Assembly (NCBI RefSeq): GCF_000182925.2
Contig: NC_026501.1
Span: 124,001-188,000, forward strand
DNA from: Neurospora crassa OR74A
Taxonomy: Eukaryota > Ascomycota > Sordariomycetes > Sordariales > Sordariaceae
Direction of reading: 5' to 3'
DNA: 64,000 nt
Positions 23,701-35,332 of the stretch are shown here, piece after piece. A program made the translations under genes and the position numbers. Positions within the stretch are counted from its first letter, which is position 1, and each line of letters starts with the position of its first letter. Under the pieces are notes generated by a model. That model had not been told where the DNA came from, searched no databases, and worked only from the letters and a program-made list of their open reading frames with translations.

Positions 23701-24886
23701 GAACCAGCTTGGGCAAGGAAGCTTGCATAACGTCCTCGAGCATGTCGGCGATGGAAGCAAACAGGTCCGGGTTGATCAAAGGCCAGACGGAGGCCAACAA
23801 GCCGTTCAACCATGCGGCTGATTCGGGTAGGGGAGCGCCGTTCTTGCTGAGGGTCTTTTCGGCGTGGCGGTCGGCGGCCCAGGTTTCCTCTTCAAAGATG
23901 GAGGAAATGCGCTTTTCGAGCCAGCCAGATACAGCCTCGATGAGGACGTAGGCACCTGCGCCGGCGAGAGAGAGGAAGAGGAGAAGGGAAAGGTAGCTCC
24001 ACGCTGACGTGTTGCTGGATCCGGATCCAAACCCTAGCAATGAAACGCAACCGAGGCCCAGCATGCCAACAACACTAAGTCCGGTTAGCCCAGCAGTCAA
24101 TGCCTTTCGATAAGTCTCCATCATCTGCTGCTTTGTCTCCTCGAAATCTGGTGGTGGAAAGAGCTTGTGCATGCCTTGATGCGCCTGTCCAACCTCGACC
24201 GTCTCGTCCTGTAGATGATCTTGGCTCTTATTCTCCGCATCTGGGCCCGTAAAGGTCCGATGATCCGACCCGACCGATGGGAAATTCTCGGGGACAGAGC
24301 CGAGGTTTTTGTCCGTCATGTCGTGAATGGTAATGGGCAAGTGGGTTACCGGGTCGGTTACCTCCCGGCCGTGGGCCTGGGGTTGTTGCTTCTTCATGAC
24401 CTTGCGCTTTTCTTTGGGATCGACGGTGGCAGCTACTGTCTCTGTTGCCGACTTTTCCTGGCCCTTTTTTTGCTTTTCCTGCTTCTGCTGTCCATTACCG
24501 TGCTGTGTGTTGTTATTCTCCTCGGAGTTGGGCTGTCCACCGTATACACCTTGCTGTTGTGTCCCTGGATCCTCCACAGGCGCATCGGGATCGTTCCTAT
24601 TCGTACTCGGATATGGGTTCCCGTCTTGATCCCCCTGTTGGTCTTCATTCTTGTGAATGGCTTTGACAGCATCATACGCCCGTCTAGTCTTGGACTGGGG
24701 TTCGTTGGCGTTGCCATTGGCGTCTGGCTGGAGCTGGGCTGCGTTCGCCTGTTCTTCCTGCGCTTTGATCTCGGCTCGATGTTCGCGGTATCCCTGTACG
24801 GTTGGGACGGGGTGTTTGGCTGTGTATGGGCCACCGTGGGCGCGACGTGCGCCTCGGTTTTCAAAGTCGTCGTCGTAGCCGGACAT
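20786..24886 (-). CDS. Mug190/tricalbin-like SMP and C2 domain membrane protein
   Basis: Single exon, 1366 residues. By family, such proteins tether the ER to the plasma membrane and move lipids; the fission yeast relative is Mug190. Residues 1-250 are polar and probably disordered (Gln, Asn, Lys rich). Two hydrophobic segments at about 263-286 and 294-320 would form a membrane hairpin. An SMP-like lipid-transfer domain follows (about 335-610; LNGLLASVWPLINPDLF, RVNLSCVPLSKHLPNLMDIP). C2A (about 655-770) contains SSDPYVTVSWG and VWNEWAYI, and keeps Asp residues fit for calcium binding (DSDKHTADDDLG). C2B (about 835-1000) contains PDSYCTIILNQQKIYRT and looks less able to bind calcium. The C-terminus is acidic and Ser-rich, then basic. 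The ATG at 24886 is the only good start. Confidence 0.88.
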   Translation of the reverse strand: MSGYDDDFENRGARRAHGGPYTAKHPVPTVQGYREHRAEIKAQEEQANAAQLQPDANGNANEPQSKTRRAYDAVKAIHKNEDQQGDQDGNPYPSTNRNDPDAPVEDPGTQQQGVYGGQPNSEENNNTQHGNGQQKQEKQKKGQEKSATETVAATVDPKEKRKVMKKQQPQAHGREVTDPVTHLPITIHDMTDKNLGSVPENFPSVGSDHRTFTGPDAENKSQDHLQDETVEVGQAHQGMHKLFPPPDFEETKQQMMETYRKALTAGLTGLSVVGMLGLGCVSLLGFGSGSSNTSAWSYLSLLLFLSLAGAGAYVLIEAVSGWLEKRISSIFEEETWAADRHAEKTLSKNGAPLPESAAWLNGLLASVWPLINPDLFASIADMLEDVMQASLPKLVRMVSVDDIGQGSEAFRILGIKWLPTGAAGQSVDDQGRLKDAGDNDREVKGEGETQGGGGGEMVQEGMEAEEGDFVNMELAFAYRPRSSGKSITSKAKNAHLYLKFYLPGDLAVPVWVELKGFVGIMRVRLQLTPDPPFFELCTLTFLGQPRVNLSCVPLSKHLPNLMDIPLISSFVQSAVDAALAEYVAPKSLTLDIKDMLVGDDFKKDTIARGVVAVYIKKARGFKYGDGGFGPIEGSSDPYVTVSWGKVGKPMFSTRIIIDEQEPVWNEWAYILVSPDEINAQENLRIQIWDSDKHTADDDLGRVEVSLKELMHSEETKNKMHDREDRLMASDPDETMPGTISWAVGYFAKAHIQQSQLEKQTFDPSIRSLDSLKQNVHDTTKSKLREASLSKDMSEEKHQQEAQDLKIKEDQMIISSPPLPSMPSGILSIQIHNITGLEITPQNEDRNRSTGADEVKEDAAEQSDSLPDSYCTIILNQQKIYRTRTKPKNAKPFFNAGTERFVKDWTTCEVIISVRDSREGEEDPLLGVVYLPLRKVFEHRSQVMETFPLAGGIGNGRMRVSMVWRGVEMGEQVMTKELRGWDMGTVEVKGGVKWVGGGVGDDTEGRTGELERLSGCKLKLKTKIGKGKMDPLEGKKGVWVPKRRHVGGHGQQRQPGDGISQGSIFLGVVKRYQSMLVLQYKDKHSLLPDSNPALAVLWLPSIPDEEDVTVRLPVWKGGKKQLKRASTCADYNGLEEGEKPLGEVEFTVRFWRGLSGYHRKYASKPRNSDVKAVMEVLDTVCDEKMHEDDDDGAGGSWSETDSSDSGSDSDSSLSDDEYNTRHNIHPPQHRDTPQEAATRKALRKHGDHTAASSSSSSESDTEDLQDTSDDHHNPVSKATHILKRKISVKLDGDKIGSDHDDGKRGVVAQVQDYKQHRKQLHRKHRGVMQWKAARTLDWLGGKVKKGKGKVMELGEHGDKDTGIETEV

Positions 24887-25979
24887 GGTGGTGATGCTTT
24901 GTTCGTGTCGTGTACGTCAGGTTGGGCAGATGGAGGCTTGGTCTGCGCAATGGTTCAATGAGATAGGTGTGTCGAGATGGGCGTGCTCTAGGAATCATGG
25001 GATGTTTGATATGTTCGGTTATGTTAAGTAAGGTAAAGGTGGTGGCATCGATAAGTTGGATGTTCAGGTACCAACTTCACCAGTTAAACTCATGAACATT
25101 TCCTCAGCCGATATGTAGAAGAAGAGGAGAAGACGGAAGAAAAGAAGGAAAAGTCCACTTTCCATGACTTTCCCAAGACCAGCAAAGAAGGAAGAAGGTT
25201 CCACGGAAAAACAAACATTGGATGAGAAAATGCACAACGACGAATGACAAGGTTTGGAAGCTGCGATTCGATTGGATTGGAATTGTTTCATGCTTTCGTA
25301 TTTTGGAGGAAAGAACTGGAAGAGGGGGGGGGGGGCAGCTCTTGGTTCGGCTTGGTATGACGTTCCTTTGTTACGTCATATCCAACGTTTCCAGACGGAT
25401 TGGCTGTTGTCCCGCTGTACTGCGTACCAAACCCCCCACTCTACCTTGTGTTTCTCAACCAGGTTTAGTGACACTGACGGAACCCTGAAAGCTCGAACAG
25501 GAAATCCGCAAAGTAGGTGTAGCAAAAGCACGGAGCTGCTTGTTTTTCTTGTAGTAGCCCCCTTTCCATCGACCGACCGATCAAGGCCTTTTGGACGTCT
25601 GACGGCACATTCTCCTCTCCATCCCACTGCATGACAGTACATCGCCGCTGTCAAATCCAAGATACTCAGCTCTCCCAGGAGCTCGTCAGCCCAATGCTCC
25701 TAACTCCTGGGTATCGAGCTTTTGAAGAATATGCGTAAAGTTACTTTTATCCTTTCCAAAATTTATGCTCTCTCCTTCTCTAACACGTCCGGAACTACCT
25801 CTACTTTCCTTGTAGACGTATCCAGTGTATCAAGGGAGTTCCATTTTTCACAAGCAGGGATTGGGTCACGGTCAAGCCACAAAGGCCGTCGTTTCTAGCA
25901 AGAAACATTTTCATCATCTCTGCATACGCCCGGCCTTGCCATCAACAAGAGCCTGGAAACGGCGTAGCATTTGCCGTTG
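24887..25979. other. Intergenic region upstream of the Mug190-like gene
   Basis: Contains the promoter of the C2 protein and the 3' region of the PD-(D/E)xK-like gene, and a poly-G run (about 25324-25336). No gene seen. Confidence 0.5.
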
Positions 25980-27799
25980 TTATCTACGAGATCTTCTCAA
26001 CGAGCCTTTACGGCGGCGTTTATTAACCTTGGACGCCAGTGGAGGACGTGGAGAGACAGAGTTGTTAACCGAGCTATCGGACTGGTTAGCAGGGGAAGAC
26101 GCTATCCTGGATTTGGAGCCCCGGGTCACCCGGGTTGTGGGAGTCTTGTCTTGCTGGCTGGCCCGGGCCCGTTCACGTCGAGGCCTAAGCCCAGAAGCTT
26201 CATTGGTCGCGGAGCTCAAAGTTCCGTTATCACCACCACCCGGGGGAGGAGGGCTCGAGGTCGAGGTTTCTGTGTCGTTGTCCGAGGGAGGAGGAGCCGA
26301 GGTTGTGTTATCGACATTTGGAGGAGAAGCACTCGAGGCTGCGTTATTGCTACCCGGGGAAGTGGGACCCGGGGTTCCGTCATCGTTATCCGGGGGAGCA
26401 GGCGCGCCCACGTCAGTTCCGACGCCCGCAAGAGCAACTTGAGCCTTCATGTTGGCATGCTCAATTGCCTCGTTCCTCTGCCGCTCTGCCCAATCCCGCC
26501 CGTTTCGGTATGCCGTGAGTGCTGCCCGGTACATATCTGGACCGCCTTCGAGGGAATAACCAGTGACCAATGTCGTTACATACCTAGAGCGTCCTCCTGA
26601 CTTGGCTGGTGGCATGACATGGGCGGTATACATCTTGAGTGTTCCAGTCTGATAGGTACACGTCAAGGTGTAGGCCTTATTGTCGTAGACGAGTTCAGAT
26701 GCTCCGTACGAGATCAAGTGCTGCATTCCCCTCGCCCCCAGCGCCCCATTGTAGCATGCTTGTCGCTGGACTATGACTTCAGAGCCGACAGGACCTTTTA
26801 CTTCTAGAAAGAAGTTGGGTAGTATGGGTTGCTCTAGCTGGGTAGAAGGAATGATGCTGCCTGCAAGTTCGGTACGGACTCGTTCATCGAGCTGCTCCAA
26901 GAGGGCTCCGTAGTAATAATCGGGTTTGGCATCGGCGATAGAGCCGTCGGTTAGGTGGTCAAGGTTGTTGAAGGGTACTTCCATACCCATGCACCTGATA
27001 TCGCCAATTTTGCCTTGAATTTTGGGAATCACATGCTCCGTCACCATTCTCTCGTTGGTAGCGCACGCATGTGCTAGCTCAAACTCTTCGAATTCGGTAT
27101 GCAAAGAGCGCGAAGGAGATAGGGACCGCCGCGGTCCTTGTGCTAACGCCCGCCTGATTTCATCCAGGTTGTCCGGTGCTGGGAGACGTTGGCGGACCCG
27201 TTGTGGATGGAGATAGACGTCAAAGTTTAAGAGGTGTGCTTGAAAAGCATGATCGTACGGCCCACACCTGGCACTGCTCGTAGACGTAGGCGTAGTACCT
27301 GTTGCACTATCTGTCGCAGTCCTGCTTCTGGATCGGCCTGAACTTCGTACCCGCCGGCGCAGGGTGGAAACGCTTGAGCTCATGGGGGGTATGACTGCGG
27401 GTACGTGATACTGGTGATACATTATAGGGTTAGTAGACTGGAGAGGAAAACTAGACGTGGACTGCGAGCACACTGTAGTGTACTTACCCCTCTCAAGTCC
27501 GACAGATCTGGGCCGCCGTGTCGGGCAAAGCGCTCGAGGTCGGAGGCGGAGCGAGCAGGAAGGTCGGCAGCAGCCGCGGGTCGAGGAACGGGGGAACCGG
27601 GTCGTTTGGGCTTCGAGTCCAGCGCCGATCGAGCAGCCTCTTTGTTCCTTCGGTTCAATTCCCGTAATGCGTCTCTTGTCAGAGGAAACCTGGTGCGCGG
27701 TGGTCGTGGCGGAAGGTTGAGCTTGGGCTTCTTGGATTGCGATTCCTCGATGGGCGCTCGTTTCCGCTTGCGCGGGCTGGCGTCGTGGTGGTCGGCCAT
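25980..27799 (-). CDS. DUF7924-type protein with a PD-(D/E)xK nuclease-like core
   Basis: 580 residues from exons (minus) 27799-27488 and 27410-25980. The 77-nt intron has GTAAGT, a CTACTAAC branch and CAG. The N-terminus has a basic nuclear-localisation-like stretch (RKRKR, KKPK). The core is recognisable as the fungal family I know as DUF7924: KPDYYYG with Asp268, PNFFLEVKGP with Glu307 and Lys309, then QACYNGALGARG (about 321-332). The D...ExK...Q order is that of PD-(D/E)xK phosphodiesterases. The C-terminal third is Pro/Ser/Asn-rich and ends in basic KRRRKGSLRRSRR. Function is not established; nucleic-acid cleavage or binding is inferred from the motif only. Such genes are often multicopy and patchy in ascomycetes (from memory). 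Confidence 0.82.
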
Positions 27800-28729
27800 G
27801 TGGGTGGTTTTAGAGCGACGAGACGGAGATACGGAGAGAGGGAGGGCAGCCCTGTTGCCGGACGATTCCTGTCTTTGCTGGCGTTTCTGATCCAGCCCCC
27901 CATGATTGGCCTAGCGTACTAGACGCGCATATGGACGAGGGTGTTGTCGTCCGCGTGGGGTGGTGTTTATCTTGAATGATAGGTGGTCAAAGCGCCACGC
28001 CAGACAAAATAAGCCAACTCCTCAGACTCTCTTTCAACACTAGCGTGGCGAGTGTTACCCTTCTGCCTGAACCGACGCAATGGGCAATGTGCCTCTGGCG
28101 CCTCGATCGCCGTCTCTCTTTCCATGTTTCCATGTTGGTTTCTGGCTCATGAAAAGTCGTTGTTGTCGAGTTCATAGGGCTTGCGCTGTGTCGAGATCGC
28201 TGGACCCATGGGGTATTTCAGAAGAGCGGAAACGAATGTGGTGATGTGGATGGATTTGTTTAAGTCTGAAGAAGAGAAGAGGAAGAGGTTTGCCCATAAA
28301 TATCACGATCCTAATGATAAAAACTGGTGGGGTCCAATTAGAGTGGAGACACATGTTCGTCACCTCTAGCTGCATAGTTACACTACTAGTAACCGCTGGT
28401 TAGGTAGGTACCTTCACGTCGTGGACCTTTGTGACGGGGAATCGATACGGTTGTGAGGTACTGCGAGCGGCTCTGGTAGAGATGTAATATTCGTTTGCGT
28501 AAGGTAGGTATGGCTACCTACACTGCTTTTAGATCCAAGAAACGCAACTATCCCAAGTCCCAAACGCCCATCGCTATGAGCTCGGCTAGCCCAATGCTGC
28601 CAGCTCCTCGCAAACTATACAGAGTATATAGCATGTCAATCTGCCGATATCGCCCACCTCACAAACTCAAGATTCCCGTCTAAACGCCTACTCCAACACC
28701 CCATCTAACGTCTTTCTGGACCGTGGAGT
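27800..28729. other. Intergenic region between DUF7924 gene and amino-acid transporter
   Basis: Promoter of the former and 3' region of the latter. TAGGTAGGTACC at 28401-28412 and a similar motif near 28505. No gene. Confidence 0.5.
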
Positions 28730-30609
28730 CTAGTGGCCCCCATGCCCAAGCACAATGTTCATTCCCAAACATACCACCATAACAATCACTCCATAGATCG
28801 ACAGTCCCAGCGCCATCTTCCTCAATAGCCCCGTCTCCAAGTGCTCCAGATCCCACCTCCACTTCCTCTTTAGCGTCCTTGCCAGCCTGCTTCCCACGCT
28901 GGTATTGCTCCTCACGCTAGCAATGCTGTCCATCATCCCAGCCCCAGATCCAGACGGTCCTGGCGACCCCTCTTCTTCGTCCCCATCGCTAGCAGACGAT
29001 GAGCTGGAGGAGGAGGAGTACTCGGCATCGTCGTCTTCCTTGGTGAGGCGTTGGTGGTATATACTCTCCGGGTCGCTGATCTTGTAGTAGAAGAGTCCAG
29101 GCAAGATGAAGCTGATGGCCGTCGACCCGGTAGACCCCACGTAGGCAAGCACTCTATCCAGACTAGACACGTTGATGGCCGTGAAGTAGCTCAGGATCAG
29201 GATGACCGAGGTGATCAAGGCGAAGCGGAGTTCGGACATGGCGACTACGGGGGCGCCGTGGCTGTCGAGAGCAGCGCCAGGAGCACCGCCAGAAGGCAAG
29301 AGGGGTTGGTTGCCGGAGCCGGGTGGGGAGTAGACATTTTGCGTGCGAGAAGAGCGGCCAGGTCGCCAGCGCAGGACAGCATCGATGGAGGCGCGGCAGG
29401 GGTGTAGTTGGAGAGGAACGGAGAAGGTAACGAGGAAGACGATGGCAGCTTTGGCGATGGTGGAGGCTAGTGATTGTGGGTCTGGGACATGTTAGGCTTG
29501 GTTGAGAGGGATGGAAATCGGGGATACCTACACATGCTGACAATGTTACCCTGGATCTCGTTGCCAAAGGTCAGGTAGCCGGTGATGGCGACGAGAACGT
29601 AGACCGAGGCAGCGGAGCCAATGCTGGAGCCGATGACGCCGACAAGGCTGGCTGGCGAGTTATCCTTGATCTCGTTGACGATGGAGAACATCTGGAGCAC
29701 GTCAGCAGGCTAATCTCCCGGGGGGCCAGAGTCGCTGTACTCACATTCTGATGGCAAGTATACGCAAAAATCATCACCGGCAGACTGCTCAAAGCAGCCA
29801 CCGGTCCCTCCCACGTAACCAGCCTGATGGGGCCCCTCTCGCTATGGTCATCCACCGCATAGTGGTAAACCACCAGGATGATCAGATACCCAATCGAAAA
29901 CAGTGCCACCAGACTCGTGTATTTGAGCGAATCCAGCTTCTTGGGAAAACTCAGCGGGATGAGAAAGACGACAAAGAAGACGGTGATCCAAAACCTGCGG
30001 TCAGCCAAAAAGTCCCAGCCGGTATTCCCCGCTCCGAACGCTGCCGCCACCGCGGGCATCAGATCACCGATAATGATCATGTACGACACGCCAACACCGA
30101 AGCATTTGATAGCAATGGCCGCGTCGAACACCACGGCGGCGTTGGGATAGGTGATTTGCGACAGCGCGAAGAAGGAAGACGAGCCCCGGTCGAGGTAGCG
30201 CGTGCAGCGTGACTGGAGATAGAGACCAAAGGCAGAGGTGAGGCCGCACCAGACGATCAGGATGACGCCGAGCGTGACGCCGAACTTGGACATGGCGTGG
30301 GGCATGGCGAGGGTACCGGCCCCGATGACTGTGTTGTTGCCCGGTTAGACATGTCTTTTTTGGGGGGCGAAGGTCTTGGGACGCACTGGTATTCAGCAGG
30401 TTGATGTTGCTGCTCATCATGGAAGCTTGGCCGCCACCCAGCTTGGGGGCGCGGAGTCTTCGTTGTCTAGACATTGCGCCGTCAGCTATGTCGACCAGAA
30501 GAGCCGGAACTACCTAGGTAGTCGCGCAAACGTACTGGACCATGGTTCCTCCGACACCGTGACTCGACCCTAGAAGGCCGCTGTTGGGTATAGTATGATA
30601 GTTGGTCAT
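28730..30609 (-). CDS. Vacuolar-type amino-acid transporter (AAAP/AVT family)
   Basis: Moves neutral or other amino acids across the vacuolar membrane (family knowledge). Exons (minus) 30609-30536, 30466-30387, 30328-29745, 29691-29532 and 29481-28730; introns of 69, 58, 53 and 50 nt; total 549 residues. The joins restore family motifs: NT-IIGAGTLAMPHAM across intron 2, CHQN-MFSIVNEI across intron 3 and GNIVSMY-PQSLAST across intron 4. About eleven hydrophobic segments are present. A long acidic Ser-rich loop (EDDDAEY followed by a Ser run and GDEEEG) lies before the last two helices. The start, MTNYHTIPNSG, is the first ATG before a GTACGT donor and fits in frame. The loop could be a regulatory or sorting segment. 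Which AVT subtype it is cannot be decided. Confidence 0.9.
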
Positions 30610-31788
30610 ATCACTTTTTCTTTCGGGGGACCGTCTCGTGGTGTCGCGGGATGTTATGTTGGTTTGGATAAGTGATGGGTTTCGTAGTCGGTGCTGATAC
30701 GCCCAAAGCCTTCAGGAACGAAAAGACGGAAGGAAGGGGGATTCGACGTATCGCAACCGGATCGTAATCGCCGGGGTCGATGAGGTGCTCGAGTCGAGGC
30801 TTCAATGAAGATAAGTACCGAGTGATGGTGGGCAGTCGGCGCCGTCAGTTGTCGTCGACTGTCATCAAGTCACAGCATCGGGGAAAGCGAGTGTAAGTCT
30901 GCAAAGCAGCAGCAGAGTGCCTATTCGGGGGCGATTCGATCCGATGTTGGATGGATGATATGGTCGCGTGTTCGATAACTCATACGGGAAGAAAAAAAAG
31001 GGATCGATGATGATGACGAGACTTTATTTGTTAAGAAAAGTAGAAAAGCCAACTTTAGCGAGCTGACAAGGACATCCACGCAACGTGGGCAATGGAGAAC
31101 AGCGCCAGCACAGACGGGAATGACGGGTCTTCCTTGTTCTGGGGATTCGATGGGGGTTCCAGGGAAGGTGTCAGCTACCTCTACAGAAAAGGTACCGCGA
31201 ACGCCAAGCTCACTGTCATTGCTCAGTCACACGGGCCTTTTGTTTCACATTTGTACATAGTAGGTACCTACGGGTTCGGTACCTTACTCCGTCACTAACT
31301 CCACACCGCAGCACTAACATCCAACGAGTGTAATTTACGAGTGAAACAAGATCGTTCAGGGGAAGAGAAGCCTTCCAGGTGGATCAGCGGTGAACTATCG
31401 GGGGTCATTGAAATAACAAGATCAAAAAAGCCAAGCTCCAGCCTTATGAGAGTTTACAGTGGTAGGTAGCTTGTTCAGTGTTCCACTGTCCAGGAGCAGG
31501 GCCTTGTGTTGTCCGGGCACCAGTCGCTGTCCAACGGGCGGTGTCCGGGATGCGGAGGCGGGGTTGAATTGAACGGTATGTTACCTTACAGCCTTACACG
31601 ACCCGTCATCGGTCTAGACACGCGCCGTCAAGGTTCTTTTTCCTCTGGACAATTGCCACTGCTTGAGCTCAGCTTCTGTTTACCATCTTAATTCATCTTT
31701 GCGACATCCCCTCGAGGCGGGTATAACCGATACCACCGATACCGCATCGCATAACCCCAATTACCAACAGAACTCGCCCACCAACACC
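30610..31788. promoter_or_regulatory. Divergent promoter region of AVT transporter and ro-10
   Basis: 1.18 kb between two divergent starts. Contains palindromic AGGTACCT-type motifs (TAGGTACCTA at 31261-31270). No ORF worth calling. Confidence 0.45.
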
Positions 31789-32512
31789 ATGGACGTCTCC
31801 CAGGAAACCTCAAGCCTCGACAAAACGTCTCTAGCCACCATCTCCCTCCTCGAATCCCGTCTCCGGCGGATCGAGCACATCCTCTACGGCCCCTCCGACC
31901 CTCCAACGCAAGCGCCCTCTTCCTCCGCAACGACCTCTCTTGCCCAGCTTGAACACCGCTTCAATCTGCTCATTCGGCGCTTTCGCGTGTACGCCGAGCT
32001 GCTTAAAATTCGTACGTCCCTCTCTGTCTCCCACCTTTCCATTTCGCATCACTTCAAAGCTAACCAGAGGCCCCAAACCAGACAAAGCCAACCCCACACT
32101 CTTCCACACCTCCCCCTCGGCCGATCAAAAGCTCCCACCAACGGACCTCCCGCCTGCTGCCATTCTCGCGACAGTCCTTTCCTACGCCTCCCAGTTTCCC
32201 CAGACCGCGTCCGCCCTAGTTGCAGCCGCCCCAGCCAACACCATTGAATCCGCGATTCCCGACAGCAAACTCTCGGCCGAGTTGGCGAGCTTGATACCCC
32301 GGATGAAGGGACTGGAGGCCATGCAGTTGGCGCAAGAGGCGGAAATAGCGGAGCTCAGGGAGAGGAGCGAAGCCGTGATGAAGGCATGGTATGAGAAGAG
32401 GGTGCTGGGGTACGGCAAGTTTGTGGCGGAGGGTGAAGCGAGGGTGGAAAAGTGCGAATTGAGGGTAAGGAGAGCGGAGAGGGTGAGGGAGATGGACGCC
32501 GCTATAGAGTGA
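31789..32512 (+). CDS. ro-10: Dynactin p24 subunit, nuclear distribution protein RO-10 type
   Basis: Small shoulder-arm subunit of dynactin, needed for dynein-driven nuclear movement in hyphae. Exons 31789-32011 and 32082-32512; the 70-nt intron has GTACGT, a GCTAACC branch and CAG; 217 residues, the size expected for p24. It is mostly helical: an N-terminal segment (ISLLESRLRRIEHILYG), a middle part with LSYASQFPQTASAL and a long coiled coil (LASLIPRMKGLEAMQLAQEA, then a charged helix) to the C-terminus. Of two candidate acceptors, only the one at 32081 keeps the frame. Assignment to RO-10/p24 rests on length, coil pattern and remembered family sequence. Confidence 0.8.
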
Positions 32513-34310
32513 GAAGGCAAAGAGGAGGTTCGAGACAAGATTATGCGATACATGGCTAGTGAAGCGGAGGAGCATGGATTTTGGCTTGCGGGAAACAAAA
32601 CTCACACGGAAGCCATTTTACCGCCGCTAGAGAACGGCGTCACGATTGATCAACAGGTTAGGCGACCGCGAACAAATCACTGGGGTTGTGCGTATGGAAT
32701 ACGACACGCCGTTGGTAGCGCGCGTGCACTTTACGAAGTGTGAAGAGCAGATCAACAGTGGTTGGCACATTCGTACGAGAACAATGCTAGTGACCAAGGG
32801 AATGGGGCAGATGTCATTGCGCGGCAGATATCACGCGACAGATGCGCGGGAGTCGGGCGTCATCTTTGGCCCACTGGAATGTTCAGCCGATATCAACACT
32901 CTGCTCGCCGTTAGCACCGACAAAAACCAGATCGACGGTGCTGTGGTAGCGCTCTATCTGGAATGAGAATTCACGGGAGAGGCTTTTTACAAACGTCACA
33001 AACACGCTTGATAGCCGGCAGTGATTGTTTGGCTCCTGCAGATGGGATTCCGAAACGAACGGCGTTGCCCTAGAACTCACGCGGCGAGCCTAAAGCCCCT
33101 GCCTGCATGCTGCATGGGTGTGGATTCGTGGCATGGTGAATCCGTCTCTCTGTTGACATTTTCTGCCCGTCACCGAGCTCAGCTGAGTGATGTCGCATGG
33201 TAGCCAGCTCTCAGCCTATCATTTACAGTCGGTCACGATGTTTCTGGACGACCTAGCAATGAGTGAATGGAGCACAGACGCAAGCCACATGGCTAGCTGC
33301 CTGACTGACTTCCGAGTGTTACAATGTTGTGAATGTTTGAGACTTTTTGACTATGAGTTTGAACAGTGTCGAGGTAAGATATATCAAGATGGAAGAAGAA
33401 AACAAGAATAAAAATAAAGATGTCCTGGCCATGACCCAGTACCCTAGAGCCATCATTCACTTTGAACAGGTTAATCACCCAAGCAGAGTCTACCTCTAGG
33501 TAGGTATGACTCCCCATCAATCACCACCATCAGCTACAAAGACTGTCAAAAAGTGCAGAAAAAGAAATCGAGCTGCTACAGTAGCCCGCCCTGTGTCTGT
33601 GTACCTCTAATTTGCTCCATGCTCCCGTCCCCACACAGCCGCTAGAGGTACAGTAGGTAAGCAGCGCCTGGAATGTCTTGGCCTAACGATTTGCAGTGAG
33701 ATTGAGGACCGTGCCTCTTCTGACTGGACATTGCATTCATTAGCCCAGCAAATGCAATAATGCGATTGGCTCGTTCGCAGTGTTGCCGCGTGTTGCCCGG
33801 ACATTGTACCTATGTCACTGCAAGGGAAGGATTCATTCATTGTGCAGCGAGCAGCCGCCAGGCAACGCACTCCAGGAGTCCAGAGCCTCCACAGCGGACA
33901 TGGCTCCCCCCCATCTTCAGTGGATTCAGTGGGCTCCATTGTTGGTCCCTTCCTCACTTCTCTTGCGCGGTCTCGTCCACTCGTTTCCACAGCAGCAGCC
34001 ACCTCATCCCCCCCCGGTTGCTGCCCGCCCCGGAGTCCCTCAGCCAGGCCCCGTCGTTGGCCTTCCATTCCGGATCTCCCACCACCACCCAGCCGTCGTC
34101 ACCCACACCCACACACACACCATTTCCCTTTTCACGTCCCCGTCCGTCCGTCCTGCCCGTGCGATCCCCTCATTTCTGTTCGTTCCCTCCTTCAATTTTT
34201 CTTCCCTTTCACTTCTCCATTGGCCGGCGTTGATCATCGCCCCAGCCACGTCCAACAACAATTTGCTCAATCCATCAATCGCTCCCTTCGTTCCCTCAAC
34301 CTCATCAACC

Positions 34311-34342
<32 letters not shown>

Positions 34343-35332
34343 AGCATACGATTGTCCGACCCTGAGCTGAGCTGAGCCCTTTATTAACGCGAACCGGAAC
34401 AAGACGGGGGGATAGTACAATACGACGTTGGCAGGTACCGAGATATCACACCCGACTACCGTCATACACCGGACAAACAAAGAAAAAGGGAAACAAAAGA
34501 AGAAAGAAAACAGGAAAAAGGAATCCAGGACCATTTCCAGACTTCCAGTGGACTCTTCTACCGCCCTTCTTCCAACTACCGATTGATCTTGCGTGTTTAC
34601 CGTATCTACCCATACCGTACCGCCGCCGCCATTCGTTCCAACGGACAACTACCGTACCGTCACATCTCCCGACCCGTGCGACCGACTCGTTGCTTATTTC
34701 CCCTGAAGATTCAAAGGCTCTGTCCTCGTCTTGAGTGTCCTTGGAGTACCCGACGGCCACTTCCCTTGGACTCAGCCTCCTCTTTGCGGATTGCCAACCA
34801 ACAAACACCCGACGGAGCAGCCCGACAGCGACCACCCAATCTTTCAATAACATTGCAACTGTCCTACCTTCGACTCATTTCCATACATCGCCCAATTACT
34901 ACCTACCCATATTTGCAACGACCGAGACGAGCCATACCGCGTTGCTGGACACCGAATTCCTCGCTCAACGTCTTGCAGCAAACGACAATTGCTACCCGAC
35001 CCGAATTTCTTGCTTCGACTTCGACCACTTGTCGCCGTCGAACTTCCTCTCTTTTTTTTTTCGTGACATTGCATCTGTCATTGCAGAACAAACACATCGC
35101 ATTACCAACCGCGGACTGGTCCCCGGAATACGACACACACACGGCCCCTCGCCGTCATCTTATACCCCAAGTGAAGGTGTGCGTCAACTAAAGTGTCCCA
35201 CACACGTCGGTCCATCACTTATAACACGGACCTCGAATATCCCGAGAGGACGCTCTTCCTTGGCGACCTTCGCCCTTGATGCAATCGTACGGAGGATCGG
35301 TTAACTATCCCCCGTCCTTCAACAACCCCAAA
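32513..35332. other. Long intergenic/leader region upstream of sho-1
   Basis: 2.8 kb without a convincing gene. The proximal kilobase is C/T-rich with many short overlapping open frames in all three plus frames, typical of a promoter plus long leader. Holds a (CGA)n run (34312-34342) and a TAGGTAGGTA motif (about 33497). Confidence 0.5.
34312..34342 (+). repeat. (CGA)10 microsatellite
   Basis: Perfect trinucleotide run in the presumed upstream region of sho-1; it makes poly-Asp or poly-Thr in chance reading frames, which look coding but are not. Confidence 0.85.

Noticed and set aside
33760-34375. Overlapping open frames of 150-200 codons upstream of sho-1
   Set aside because: Three overlapping frames are open at once because the region is C/T-rich and carries a CGA run; none has domains or a splice partner.
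34583-35304. Two long plus-strand open frames just before sho-1
   Set aside because: They overlap in different frames, have Thr/Ser/His/Pro-rich chance composition, and lie in the presumed leader.
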